64,000 nucleotides of DNA from assembly GCA_023229765.1 (NCBI GenBank), contig JALNYO010000016.1, forward strand, positions 1 to 64,000. Direction: 5' to 3'. Every line of letters starts with the position of its first letter. Within the stretch, counting starts at the first letter, position 1. The DNA is from Syntrophales bacterium (GTDB lineage: Bacteria > Desulfobacterota > Syntrophia > Syntrophales > UBA5619). The notes below the pieces were generated by a model. It searched no databases and was not told the origin of the DNA. It was given only the letters and a program-made list of their open reading frames with translations. Positions 45,859 through 53,757 of this stretch are shown piece after piece. Made by a program: the position numbers and the translations under genes.

Positions 45859-46302
45859 ATGTTTGAAACAGGCTTATGGAGATTTGGCGGTTTTGCGGAT
45901 CCCTCCCGGGACGTGCGGCGTCTGCGGCAGGAGATGGATCGGATTTTTTCTGACTTTGCGCAGCCGGTTTCCCGGGAATTCCCGGCGGTAAACGCCTGGA
46001 TTGGTGAGGCGGATGCGGTTGTGACGGCGGAGTTGCCCGGCATCGATCCGAGCGCTGTTGAGGTCTCGGTGGTAGGAGATACGCTGACCATCAGCGGCTC
46101 GCGCGAGGCGACGCCGCTTAAGGAGGGGGAGAGCTACCACCGTCAGGAACGAGGAGTCGGCAGCTTCAGCCGCAGTTTGCAGCTCCCGTTTCATGTCGAT
46201 GCGGACAAGGTTGAGGCGAAGTATGAAAAGGGAATAATTGGGATAACCCTGCCCCGTTCCGAGGCGGAAAAGCCGAGAAAAATTTCGGTCAAGAACCAAT
46301 AG
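45859..46302 (+). CDS. Small heat shock protein, Hsp20 family
   Basis: 147 residues. Alpha-crystallin domain (~40-140) with VVTAELPGIDPSAVEVSV, LTISGSRE and the final GIIGITLPRSEAEKPRKI; the C-terminal IxI-like anchor is weak (KISVKNQ). ATP-independent holdase. ATG with GGAGGTGA upstream; first of two hsp20 genes 11 bases apart, which probably form mixed oligomers. Confidence 0.92.
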   Translation: MFETGLWRFGGFADPSRDVRRLRQEMDRIFSDFAQPVSREFPAVNAWIGEADAVVTAELPGIDPSAVEVSVVGDTLTISGSREATPLKEGESYHRQERGVGSFSRSLQLPFHVDADKVEAKYEKGIIGITLPRSEAEKPRKISVKNQ

Positions 46303-46313
46303 GGGGTGAAATT

Positions 46314-46715
46314 ATGAAGAATATTGTTGAATATGAGAAGAAACCGGTTCGGGAGGCGGCCGGGGTGGAGCGCACCCAGAACCGGCGGGTTTATGTCCCG
46401 AAGGTTGATATCATCGATACGAAAGAGTCCGTTATCCTGTATGCGGATATGCCCGGGGTGGATGAAGGTTCGGTGGATGTGACGATCGACAAGAATGTCC
46501 TGAATATCTCAGGGGTTGTCAAACCGCCTGAATTCGAGGGCAGGAGCATCGCCTACGCCGAGTACGATACCGGCGATTACGATCGTTCCTTTACGATCTC
46601 CGACGATATTGACCGGGAAAAGGTGGAGGCGCTGGTGAAAAACGGGGTTCTCAGGCTCGTTCTGCACAAGGCGCCGGAAGCGGCGGTAAAGAAGATAACC
46701 GTCCGGGCCGAATAG
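46314..46715 (+). CDS. Small heat shock protein, Hsp20 family (second copy)
   Basis: 133 residues, alpha-crystallin domain with VILYADMPGVDEGSVDVTI, LNISG and NGVLRLVLHKAPEA. It differs strongly from the first copy, so it is an old duplicate. Ends 14 bases before a strong terminator. Confidence 0.92.
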   Translation: MKNIVEYEKKPVREAAGVERTQNRRVYVPKVDIIDTKESVILYADMPGVDEGSVDVTIDKNVLNISGVVKPPEFEGRSIAYAEYDTGDYDRSFTISDDIDREKVEALVKNGVLRLVLHKAPEAAVKKITVRAE

Positions 46716-46728
46716 CCGGGCGTTTGAT

Positions 46729-46758
46729 AAAGCCGGAGGGGCAGCCCTCCGGCTTTAT
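46729..46758 (+). terminator. Rho-independent terminator of the hsp20 operon
   Basis: AAAGCCGGAGGG, loop GCAG, CCCTCCGGCTTT, then ATT. Perfect 12-bp stem. Confidence 0.85.
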
Positions 46759-46812
46759 TGCGGATGTCTCAGATGCTGACATTCACAGCCAGTTCAGCCA
46801 ACTGAGGGGATA

Positions 46813-47211
46813 TCACTTGCCATTCACCTTGAATTTTTCGACAAAATAGACCTTGTCAAAGGTACGCTTCAGGGCCTTGCTCTTGAATTTATCCACGAAC
46901 GGCGACTCGGGATACTCTATCTCGTCGCCGACATTGATCCTTGCCTGCTTGGCGCCCACCCAGATTTTTCTGCCATTTTCCTCCACCTGCATAAAGGTGT
47001 AAGTGCCCCCGTCCAGGGTGGCTACAACCTTGCCTTTATGGCCGGCAGCCGCCGGTTGGGACGGAGGCGTAGCGGTAGCGCTATTTTGCGTCGGCGCCGG
47101 GGTTGTCGCCTGCGGAACAGCAGCCGGGGGCGGCGTTTCTTTAGGTTTGTCCTTGCATCCCGCAGCGGCAAGCCCCAACAGTGCCACTGCTATCAGTAAT
47201 TGTTTTTTCAT
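46813..47211 (-). CDS. Lipoprotein with C-terminal OB-like domain
   Basis: 132 residues. Lipoprotein signal with lipobox LAAAGC (Cys ~19), a proline/threonine/alanine-rich linker, and a beta-rich domain containing GKVVATLDGGTYTFMQVEENGRKIWVGA, resembling NrfJ-like or redox-associated envelope proteins. Downstream of the multihaem genes in the same direction, so probably part of the same envelope system. Start at 47211 gives better spacing to GGAG than the ATG one codon earlier. Confidence 0.6.
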   Translation of the reverse strand: MKKQLLIAVALLGLAAAGCKDKPKETPPPAAVPQATTPAPTQNSATATPPSQPAAAGHKGKVVATLDGGTYTFMQVEENGRKIWVGAKQARINVGDEIEYPESPFVDKFKSKALKRTFDKVYFVEKFKVNGK

Positions 47212-47286
47212 CATTTCTCCTGGGATATGATGTAATTTATAAACAGTCTATTATGGGAACTGGCGATTAAAACCTCATAAAATCAA

Positions 47287-48024
47287 TCAGTGGCAGGCAC
47301 TGCAACCGGAACTGCCGGCTATAATCTGTGAGCCATGACACGCAGAGGTACTGCATGATGAAATCCCGTTGGCTTCAACATATCCTTCATGCAGTCTGAG
47401 ATTGTCAGACCATTCGATCGGATGTTTGGATGTCGGCCCGCCGATATGACAGGCGGTGCAGGAAGGTCCGCTTTGAAAAACCCCGTCCAGATTTGCGCCG
47501 TGGCAACTGGCGGTTGCGCAGCCGGCCGTGCCGTTTGCCTTGACATAGTTCCCGTGCGAGGCGCCGGGCAAGGTCATCCACTCTGGGGGATGGTAGGCAT
47601 TCTGGCCGCCGATATGGCAGGACGTGCAGGAGGGGCCGCTTTGGAAAACCCCGTCCAGATTTGCTCCATGGCAACTGGCGGTTGCGCAGCCGGCCGTGCC
47701 GTTTGCCTTGACATAGCTGCCGTGGAGGGCATAGGCATAGGTTCCCCATAGGGTGGGATGGTAAGAAGCCCGGTTGCCGATGTGGCAGGTGGTGCAGGAT
47801 GCCTGGGCAATCCCGCCCTGGTAATCCGCGCCATGGCACTCGGCGCATGTTTCCATGTTCGCCTTGGCCGCCGTCGTATGGCCGGTGGGCAGCCAGCCGG
47901 TCGGATGCCCCGTAGCAGAATCAAAATTGGACTGGGAACTGGAGCTGCCGCATCCGGCCAGCGCGAAGACGGAAATAAACAGCAGCAAGGCAAAGGTCAA
48001 AGAGGTTTTTGTTATCTGTGACAT
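47287..48024 (-). CDS. Multihaem c-type lipoprotein with alternating CXXCH and CX4CH motifs
   Basis: 245 residues. Lipobox LAGC (Cys ~25). Eight haem-type motifs in four paired units: CAECH+CTTCH, CATASCH+CTSCH, CATASCH+CTACH and CSTSACH+CSACH. Five are CXXCH and three are CX4CH, the spacing also known from tetrahaem cytochrome c3. Units two and three are near-identical tandem repeats of 56 residues (168 bp). It should be an outer-membrane-anchored, periplasm- or surface-facing electron carrier. The start overlaps the stop of the pentahaem gene. No longer than ~245 residues, it is small for eight haems. Confidence 0.85.
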   Translation of the reverse strand: MSQITKTSLTFALLLFISVFALAGCGSSSSQSNFDSATGHPTGWLPTGHTTAAKANMETCAECHGADYQGGIAQASCTTCHIGNRASYHPTLWGTYAYALHGSYVKANGTAGCATASCHGANLDGVFQSGPSCTSCHIGGQNAYHPPEWMTLPGASHGNYVKANGTAGCATASCHGANLDGVFQSGPSCTACHIGGPTSKHPIEWSDNLRLHEGYVEANGISSCSTSACHGSQIIAGSSGCSACH

Positions 48025-48449
48025 GTCTTGCACCTCTCATTGTTTTGTCTTCCGTGGCATTTTGCGCAGGAAGCCGGGTTGATCCTTCCTTCAATGCGGT
48101 GGCGGCTCAGGTAATCGCCGCGATGAGGCAGGTTACGTTCCGGGGAAGCCTTGTATTTATCGCTGGGCTTGAGCTCCTCTTTGTAGGCATGGCAATCCGT
48201 GCAGAAGGATTCGCGATGGCACGAGGCACAGACAGCTCTCTGTCCCACGGCGTAGTACTTATGCTTGCGGTAGAAATCATCAGCCTTGTGGTTCAAGGCG
48301 ACGAACTGATTCTCGTGGCACTCGCCGCAGTTGACAAGCCCCTTGACTTCCTGCGGGTGCTTCCTGGCGAGACTGGCGCCGTTGGCACAGGCATAAACAA
48401 CCAATCCCATTATAATTATTCCTATAAAGGCAAACAGTTTTTTCTTCAC
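48012..48449 (-). CDS. Pentahaem c-type cytochrome, probable lipoprotein
   Basis: 145 residues with a hydrophobic signal (LFAFIGIIIMGLVVYA) ending in a lipobox-like VYAC. Five CXXCH motifs: CGECH, CASCH, CTDCH, CAKCH and CKTCH. Dense in His and Lys. It starts at a GTG that overlaps the stop of the porin gene and ends inside the start of the next gene. Likely relays electrons from periplasm into the porin conduit. Confidence 0.85.
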   Translation of the reverse strand: MKKKLFAFIGIIIMGLVVYACANGASLARKHPQEVKGLVNCGECHENQFVALNHKADDFYRKHKYYAVGQRAVCASCHRESFCTDCHAYKEELKPSDKYKASPERNLPHRGDYLSRHRIEGRINPASCAKCHGRQNNERCKTCHR

Positions 48450-49747
48450 TTGGCCCCCCCTTCTGCACCGAACGTCTTGTCGAAAGAATAGGTGAGCTTT
48501 ATCAGCCCCATTAAATTATGATCGAAATCAATACTTTTTGAATAGTCGACATCGACGGCCAATTGCAATTGCTCGGAAATTTCATACCCCACCCCAACCG
48601 AGGCGGAATAGGTGTTTTTAATGCCGCTGACAGCGCTGTCGTACTGCACATCGAAAAAGTCGGCCATTAGAGACACTTTCCCCAATTTTTTTGAGGCAAA
48701 CAGGCGATACTCATCATAGGTCAGCTTGGCCGTTTCCCCGTCCATACGATGGAGGGAAAAGCCGACCATAAATGACTCGGAAGCTGTAAAGGTTGCTTTG
48801 CCGCCGAAGTATTTTGCCTCCCCGGCAATTTTATAATCGTAGTTTCTGTAGTCCACAACCAGCGCCAAACCCTCTATGGGGCTCACCTCAATGCCGCCTC
48901 CCAGGGAAAACATTTTCTCATTGGGGTCAATGATGCCTGTTGTCAGGCTGAAGACGCTTGTGGTCATCTGCTGGAAATAGTCCCGGTAATTTGTACTTGC
49001 CAGGTCGGCGCTAATTCTCAGATTCCCCAAGGGATTGAAGGTAAGGGCATAGGCATGCTCCATCCAGCCGGAGGTAACAGAATTGTAGGAAGAGCGGCCG
49101 GCCAAGTCAAGTTTCGGAAGCGGATGAAGCCAAAGGTCAAGGCCGGCTTCCTCCCTGATCCGGTTGCCGTCGTAATTCGTTTGCAGGATGCTTAATCCGA
49201 GCGAATAGTACTTGGGAACGCTGTGGGAAAAACGACCGCCGTAAGTCACATCGCCGCCCTTGAAATTAGGTTCGGTGACAACAGGCGCCCCCACATAGGC
49301 GGCGGCGCCGAATCCGCCGGTAAAATCACTGTGCAGATAAAGGCCGTCGAGCCTTTCGGCAGCCACGCCTTCCACGACAAACTGCCGGCCGGCGGTAAAC
49401 TGCAGGTTATTATTGTTGCCCTGGTAACTTACATTACCATACTGAAACGCTCCCTCTGAGCGGCCTCCGGGTCTTCTATCACGTGTGTCAAGACGTCCCC
49501 AGCCTCCGAAATCGCCGGACAGGGCACCTTCTTTCAATTCGTTTTCAATCCCGAGGCGCAAATACTCGTAGATAGGCAAGAGCTTGCGGTCGTCCGCGGC
49601 CCGTTCCATGCGCAAAATTGTCTGGGATTCCCCGTTTACAGAAACGGCTTGCCCGACATTCGGCAGAAAGAGGGGGAGCAATAATGAAACGCTGATGCAC
49701 AAAGCAAAAATAATTGCACATCTTTTCTTTTCATCAGGGATCATCAA
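48446..49747 (-). CDS. Outer-membrane beta-barrel (porin) of a porin-cytochrome complex
   Basis: 433 residues. Signal peptide (IIFALCISVSLLLPLFLPNVGQA), then alternating beta-strands throughout (GAAAYVGAPV, YYSLGLSILQTNYDGN, FMVGFSLHR) and a terminal aromatic strand LIKLTYSFDK. It is smaller than MtrB but of the size of Geobacter porins OmbB/OmbC. It heads an overlapping run of porin, pentahaem and octahaem genes, the layout of a trans-outer-membrane electron conduit. Assignment to a specific family is inference. Confidence 0.78.
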   Translation of the reverse strand: MMIPDEKKRCAIIFALCISVSLLLPLFLPNVGQAVSVNGESQTILRMERAADDRKLLPIYEYLRLGIENELKEGALSGDFGGWGRLDTRDRRPGGRSEGAFQYGNVSYQGNNNNLQFTAGRQFVVEGVAAERLDGLYLHSDFTGGFGAAAYVGAPVVTEPNFKGGDVTYGGRFSHSVPKYYSLGLSILQTNYDGNRIREEAGLDLWLHPLPKLDLAGRSSYNSVTSGWMEHAYALTFNPLGNLRISADLASTNYRDYFQQMTTSVFSLTTGIIDPNEKMFSLGGGIEVSPIEGLALVVDYRNYDYKIAGEAKYFGGKATFTASESFMVGFSLHRMDGETAKLTYDEYRLFASKKLGKVSLMADFFDVQYDSAVSGIKNTYSASVGVGYEISEQLQLAVDVDYSKSIDFDHNLMGLIKLTYSFDKTFGAEGGAK

Positions 49748-50017
49748 GACATAGCCTCCTTGATTAGAATTAGCCGACCGGGATGCCGGCAGTCTGTTTA
49801 TTTCTCAATCCCGCTATACGGTCTAAATGCGCTTGCGCACTTATCTTCTGCCGTAAAAACGCAGACAACGATCGCGAGTTTGCTAAATGCCTTAATCATC
49901 AAGCGATATTCCGTTGTTGCCAGCTTTTGACTATGCCCCTCCGCAGTTCTTTGCGTCGCGGTAGCGAACTATAGATAATGAAAATAAATAAAGCAAGTTT
50001 TTTCATCGCCAAAACAT
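49748..50017. other. Leader/promoter region of the porin operon
   Basis: 270 bases upstream of the porin gene on the minus strand. No sigma-54 match found. A block at about 49929-49971 folds as AGTTC ... GAACT and CCGC ... GCGG with the core GACGCAAAG; I could not match it to a known riboswitch. Confidence 0.4.
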
Positions 50018-50047
50018 AAAAAAGGCGGGTCGCAGCCCACCTTTTTT
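50018..50047. terminator. Bidirectional hairpin terminator
   Basis: AAAAAAGGCGGG ... CCCACCTTTTTT, one mismatch, loop TCGCAG. A and T runs on either side would work in both directions; located between the decahaem and porin genes. Confidence 0.7.
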
Positions 50048-50084
50048 ATTGTATTGCATTTGTTTATCGCCTTCATTGGGAATA

Positions 50085-50106
50085 GAGGTGGGCCGAAGCC
50101 CACCTC
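50085..50106 (-). terminator. Hairpin after the decahaem gene
   Basis: GAGGTGGGC, tetraloop CGAA, GCCCACCTC: perfect 9-bp stem, 11 bases after the stop of the decahaem gene. No T-run, so it may protect the message end; the T-run terminator lies 40 bases further on. Confidence 0.6.
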
Positions 50107-50116
50107 CCTGACCCTG

Positions 50117-52660
50117 CTATTTGAAGGCTTCCATGATTTTGGTAATTACCGTGTCAAATACCGTGCTGTCGGTTGCGACCGCACGATAACCATTGTCCTT
50201 GGTGTGCTGGCTTAAAGATACCAGACCGCCGAGGTCATCTCTGTTGATCATATTGGTTCTGTGGCATGAACCGCAGGCCCGGGCCGCAGGACCGGTTACA
50301 TAGCTCGGTACGCCGGTGATGCTTCTGGTTCGGCTTTTAAGTGTGTCTCTTGAGGCCGAAAGCGTGCCGCCCAATGATTTGGATTGATCCGGCACTTCAA
50401 ACGTACCGGCAACGTGGCAGGATTTACAGTTTCTCGTAGTGAACGTGGGATAAGAGAAAAACGAGCCGGCTCCCAAGTCCCCGGTTTCGAGTTTATATTC
50501 CATCAGTGTGAACGGATCCGCAAAGTCGATATTCTGAATATCGAAGGGCTGGTTGGAATGGATCGCGTGTACATAGGAATCGATGGATCTCGACTGCATT
50601 TCCAAATGCGAACCGCCAGGGCGCGTGGTATGGCATACCCGGCAAACAGTTGTGCCGCCGCCGCCATAGGAGGGTGAATGGAAGGTTCTTCCCAGGGCGC
50701 CATGGCAGTTGTCACAACCTGCTGCCGCTGTTGTCGCGCCCGAAACCTTGGTGATGGGGCTGAAGTAATTGACAAAAGCCTTGGTAGTAAGGTCAAAGGT
50801 CTTGGATGGGGCAGCTACCGGGACGACATAATCTTTTGTAGCCAAAGAATTTGCTTCCAGGTTTGTAGTGCTGTCTACCTGTCCCAAAACCTTTGTCAGT
50901 TTTGGCAAGACCACAATTTCTACCCGTTTTATCGTGCCGTCGGTTATCTTCGCGGCCCAGTCAGCCAGACTTGCCTTGACTTCCCAGGCGCCGCCGGCTG
51001 CGGAGACAGTCGTGAAGCGCGGATGCGTTGCGCCGACTGCGTATTCAAGATTCCTGACGCTGACGCCATTTATCGTGGCTGAGCCGTGCGCATCAACAAT
51101 GAAATCCTTGGTGTTGTAACCATAAAGGCCGATGGACAGAGTCGGCTTAATGTCTGTGACTGCCAGCGTCGTGGCGCTCGTCGGATCCGTCTTGGTCGCT
51201 TTGAATTTGACGGTAAGATCGGTGCCGCTGAGGGTTGCGCTGTCGATTGATATAGCGAAGATATCTTTATACTTCTTGTCGGCCGCGGCATAGAGAACCT
51301 TGTCATAGCCGGAGTGAATGGCGCTGAATGCCGGCGCAATGCCGCCGACGCTGTTATGGCAGTTATTGCATACTCCGTTTGCGGGCATCGCGTGACCTGC
51401 CAGGGTCGGCAAGGAAAGACTGCTTGTGCCGCTGAACGGGTGGCAGCTCTTGCATGTTTCAATTTTAAACTGGGCATCCGCCGTAATGGTGGCGATTTTG
51501 CCTTCGTGGCAAACGACGCAGTTTGACATGGACTGGGGATAGAGGAATTCCATGGCATGAGACATGTGCACGTCATTCATCAGCGTCGTTTTATAGCCGT
51601 ACTCCGTCTCCTGTGCTGCGGTCAGGGCTGTTCCGTCGCCTGCGTCGTATGACGCAGCCAAGGTAGGATCGTTCACAGCCAGGGGCCATTCAAAATGCCC
51701 GCCCTCGCCATCGTCCTTGTGGCAGGGCTTACAGGTATAGAACTCCGTGGCTGCACCACCTGCCACTTTCGTAGCGCCCAGGATGGTACCGTGCTTGCCG
51801 TAGGGTATGGTATGGCACTTTTCACATCCGGCGACATTTGCGGCAGATGTGTAATTAACAGTGCCAAATTTCTTTACCGATGCGAATGGGTATTTGGCTT
51901 GGGTGACGCGTCCGCCGGGGACACTTGCAACTTTCTCATCGTAGCCGTACACGGCGATCGTGCCGTTACCCGCGGCTAAATTACCAAGGTCGATGGTGCT
52001 GTAGGTGCTCGTGCACGTGCCGGCGCCATCATAGGCCAGCGTACCTTTCATGCTTGTTCGTCCCTCAGATAATCCTGCAGTTGTATCTTTGGGGAAAGTC
52101 GCACCGTCATACCCTGACCAGTAAATATTTAAGTTATCGGCATCCTTGCAATTAAAGTCGGCGCCAACTTTGGTCATCTTGAAGCTTACCGTGGTTGTCC
52201 CCGCGGCGTAGGCGTAGGTTATGTTTGACACCTGGATGCCTGCCGCATCAATCTTGTTTAGTTGATCATAGTACGCCTGATGGTCAGAGCCGGCGGTTTT
52301 ATGGCAAACAGCGCATGATTCAGGGCTGACCGACGCTGCAAGAGACACTGCGGCATTGGCGGAAGTCTGCAGTGCCGACCATTCGGCCTCAGTCCCGCTA
52401 TAGCTCAGGGCCGCTGCACTTGCGTAAGATAACGACAGTAACTGCGCTTGAGTTCCGGTGAAGCCGGCAGCTTGCGCGGTTGCATATTGGCTGGCGGATG
52501 CGGTTAACGACGCGGCGTCAACTGGAGCCGCAGGACCAGCCGGACCAGCAGGACCAGTAGGACCAGCGGGGCCCGCACTGCCATCGCTGCCGCTGCAGCC
52601 TGACAGGGCAAAGATGCTTAAAACGATAAATAAAACAAACAACGGAACGCTCTTTTTCAT
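50117..52660 (-). CDS. Decahaem surface cytochrome, OmcA/MtrC family
   Basis: 847 residues. Lipoprotein signal with LSGC (Cys22), then a short collagen-like stretch (PAGPTGPAGPAGP, ~31-43). Ten CXXCH motifs begin at residues 116, 279, 310, 381, 403, 431, 649, 673, 745 and 796. The 6+4 grouping is separated by haem-free beta-rich segments (~140-270 and ~450-630), as in OmcA/MtrC. It should be an outer-membrane lipoprotein that passes electrons to extracellular acceptors. Transcribed from a sigma-54-type promoter upstream of the porin-cytochrome operon. ATG with GGAGGA. Confidence 0.93.
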   Translation of the reverse strand: MKKSVPLFVLFIVLSIFALSGCSGSDGSAGPAGPTGPAGPAGPAAPVDAASLTASASQYATAQAAGFTGTQAQLLSLSYASAAALSYSGTEAEWSALQTSANAAVSLAASVSPESCAVCHKTAGSDHQAYYDQLNKIDAAGIQVSNITYAYAAGTTTVSFKMTKVGADFNCKDADNLNIYWSGYDGATFPKDTTAGLSEGRTSMKGTLAYDGAGTCTSTYSTIDLGNLAAGNGTIAVYGYDEKVASVPGGRVTQAKYPFASVKKFGTVNYTSAANVAGCEKCHTIPYGKHGTILGATKVAGGAATEFYTCKPCHKDDGEGGHFEWPLAVNDPTLAASYDAGDGTALTAAQETEYGYKTTLMNDVHMSHAMEFLYPQSMSNCVVCHEGKIATITADAQFKIETCKSCHPFSGTSSLSLPTLAGHAMPANGVCNNCHNSVGGIAPAFSAIHSGYDKVLYAAADKKYKDIFAISIDSATLSGTDLTVKFKATKTDPTSATTLAVTDIKPTLSIGLYGYNTKDFIVDAHGSATINGVSVRNLEYAVGATHPRFTTVSAAGGAWEVKASLADWAAKITDGTIKRVEIVVLPKLTKVLGQVDSTTNLEANSLATKDYVVPVAAPSKTFDLTTKAFVNYFSPITKVSGATTAAAGCDNCHGALGRTFHSPSYGGGGTTVCRVCHTTRPGGSHLEMQSRSIDSYVHAIHSNQPFDIQNIDFADPFTLMEYKLETGDLGAGSFFSYPTFTTRNCKSCHVAGTFEVPDQSKSLGGTLSASRDTLKSRTRSITGVPSYVTGPAARACGSCHRTNMINRDDLGGLVSLSQHTKDNGYRAVATDSTVFDTVITKIMEAFK

Positions 52661-52753
52661 AAAAATCCTCCTTTTCGATTTAAATTGTTTAAGAAGAAGC
52701 TGATTTATTGCTCTTCATCTTTGCTCTTCGCCAATTAGAGCTGTATCCTGTGA

Positions 52754-52770
52754 AGCAATGAACATGCCAC
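52754..52770 (-). promoter_or_regulatory. Sigma-54 promoter of the decahaem cytochrome gene
   Basis: On the minus strand TGGCAT (52769-52764), five bases, TTGC (52758-52755), then T. This keeps the invariant GG and GC with their 10-base spacing. Expected start of transcription near 52743, giving a leader of ~83 bases. Confidence 0.75.
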
Positions 52771-52840
52771 CTCTGCAATAACAAATTAATTCGTAAAATT
52801 ATATATTTGCTGATTTATTGCAATTCCCGCTGCGCGACAG

Positions 52841-52878
52841 GTGGTAAAATCACCAGATACACTCGGTGATATCACCAC
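52841..52878. promoter_or_regulatory. Interrupted palindrome, probable activator binding site
   Basis: GTGGT, three bases, ATCACC, ten bases, GGTGAT, three bases, ACCAC: every arm base is matched. Its centre is ~117 bp upstream of the expected start of transcription, the usual range for a sigma-54 activator site. Confidence 0.7.
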
Positions 52879-53072
52879 TGTTTATTCTTCTGCTGGCGGT
52901 CAGGACGGCATTCTTCCTTCCCAACGCCATTAAAGCCTGGAAATCAAGTTCTGACTGGTAAAATGGTATATTAGGCGCTGTAAATCCGTCAAGGTGTTCT
53001 AAAAAGTACAAAACTCAGGGTGAAAAGATAGAATAAACGGCTAATTAACGCCGGAAGCAAGCAATTGCTATA

Positions 53073-53588
53073 TTATTCATCATCGGGACGGCGCTGGTTC
53101 CCAAATCTCCTTAACCCTCGCAAAGGTATGGGCAATGATTCATTTTTCGAGCTTTGCAGTTTGGGAGTTGATGCCCCGGTTATGGGAACAGTGGGTGGTT
53201 GCCCCGCGGATGATGCTTGAGCCGGAAGGCGGGCGGCTGATTTCTGGGAGGGGGGGGCTGTGTCAAAAATGATAACCACCTTCATTTTTTCATCATACAT
53301 CAGCAACTTATTTTCAATGCCGATGCTATTTAAGATGGACCTTAACCCCTCGTCCATCGTAGCCTTGTGCAGGGCTTGCGTGACCGGTTTGTCCAGCCAT
53401 TTGTCGGGGGCATTGATCTTCCATCTGGTTTTTTTGGCGATTTTCCCCAGTACGCTGCGTAGCGGTTCATTACTGAAGTCCATGGTAGTCGTGCCCGGAA
53501 CCGCGGCTTTCTCCGCTCCCCAGCAGGGGGCTATTGCAAAAATGGCCGCCAGCAATCCAAAACAAACCAGAGTAAAATATTTTTTCAT
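53073..53588 (-). CDS. Exported protein with STN-like domain
   Basis: 171 residues. Signal peptide (MKKYFTLVCFGLLAAIFAIAPCWGA), then a segment like the secretin/TonB short N-terminal domain: TTMDFSNEPLRSVLGKIAKKTRWKINAPDKWLDKPVTQ, with the typical bab fold pattern. The tail is proline/serine-rich and basic. STN domains serve as docking modules in secretins and TonB receptors; here it is detached. The start is either this ATG or one eight codons earlier; neither has a strong ribosome-binding site. Confidence 0.6.
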   Translation of the reverse strand: MKKYFTLVCFGLLAAIFAIAPCWGAEKAAVPGTTTMDFSNEPLRSVLGKIAKKTRWKINAPDKWLDKPVTQALHKATMDEGLRSILNSIGIENKLLMYDEKMKVVIIFDTAPPSQKSAARLPAQASSAGQPPTVPITGASTPKLQSSKNESLPIPLRGLRRFGNQRRPDDE

Positions 53589-53649
53589 TATTGCGATTAA
53601 CTGGTTAAACATAAGTTTACTTTTCTGCGGATATTAAACCAGAACAAAC

Positions 53650-53749
53650 GAGGAAATTGCAAAACTCCCCATTCTTGTCATTCCCGATAGAGACATTATG
53701 AACATTAAGCTTCGCTTTCGGGAATGACAAATGGTTTTGCAATTGCCTT
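53650..53749 (+). mobile_element. MITE copy G
   Basis: 100 bp, GAGGAAATTGCAAAAC to GTTTTGCAATTGCCTT, AAAC on both sides (53646-53649, 53750-53753). Middle part deleted; one 21-bp micro-sequence at 53698-53718. It ends nine bases before the stop of the SurA-like gene. Confidence 0.88.
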
Positions 53750-53757
53750 AAACGTTA

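Noticed and set aside
49920..49975. Possible cyclic di-GMP (GEMM) riboswitch in the porin leader because of GACGCAAAG
   Set aside because: The 5' half of the motif (GGGCAAACC and the GAAA-capped stem) is missing and the pairing that follows does not fit.
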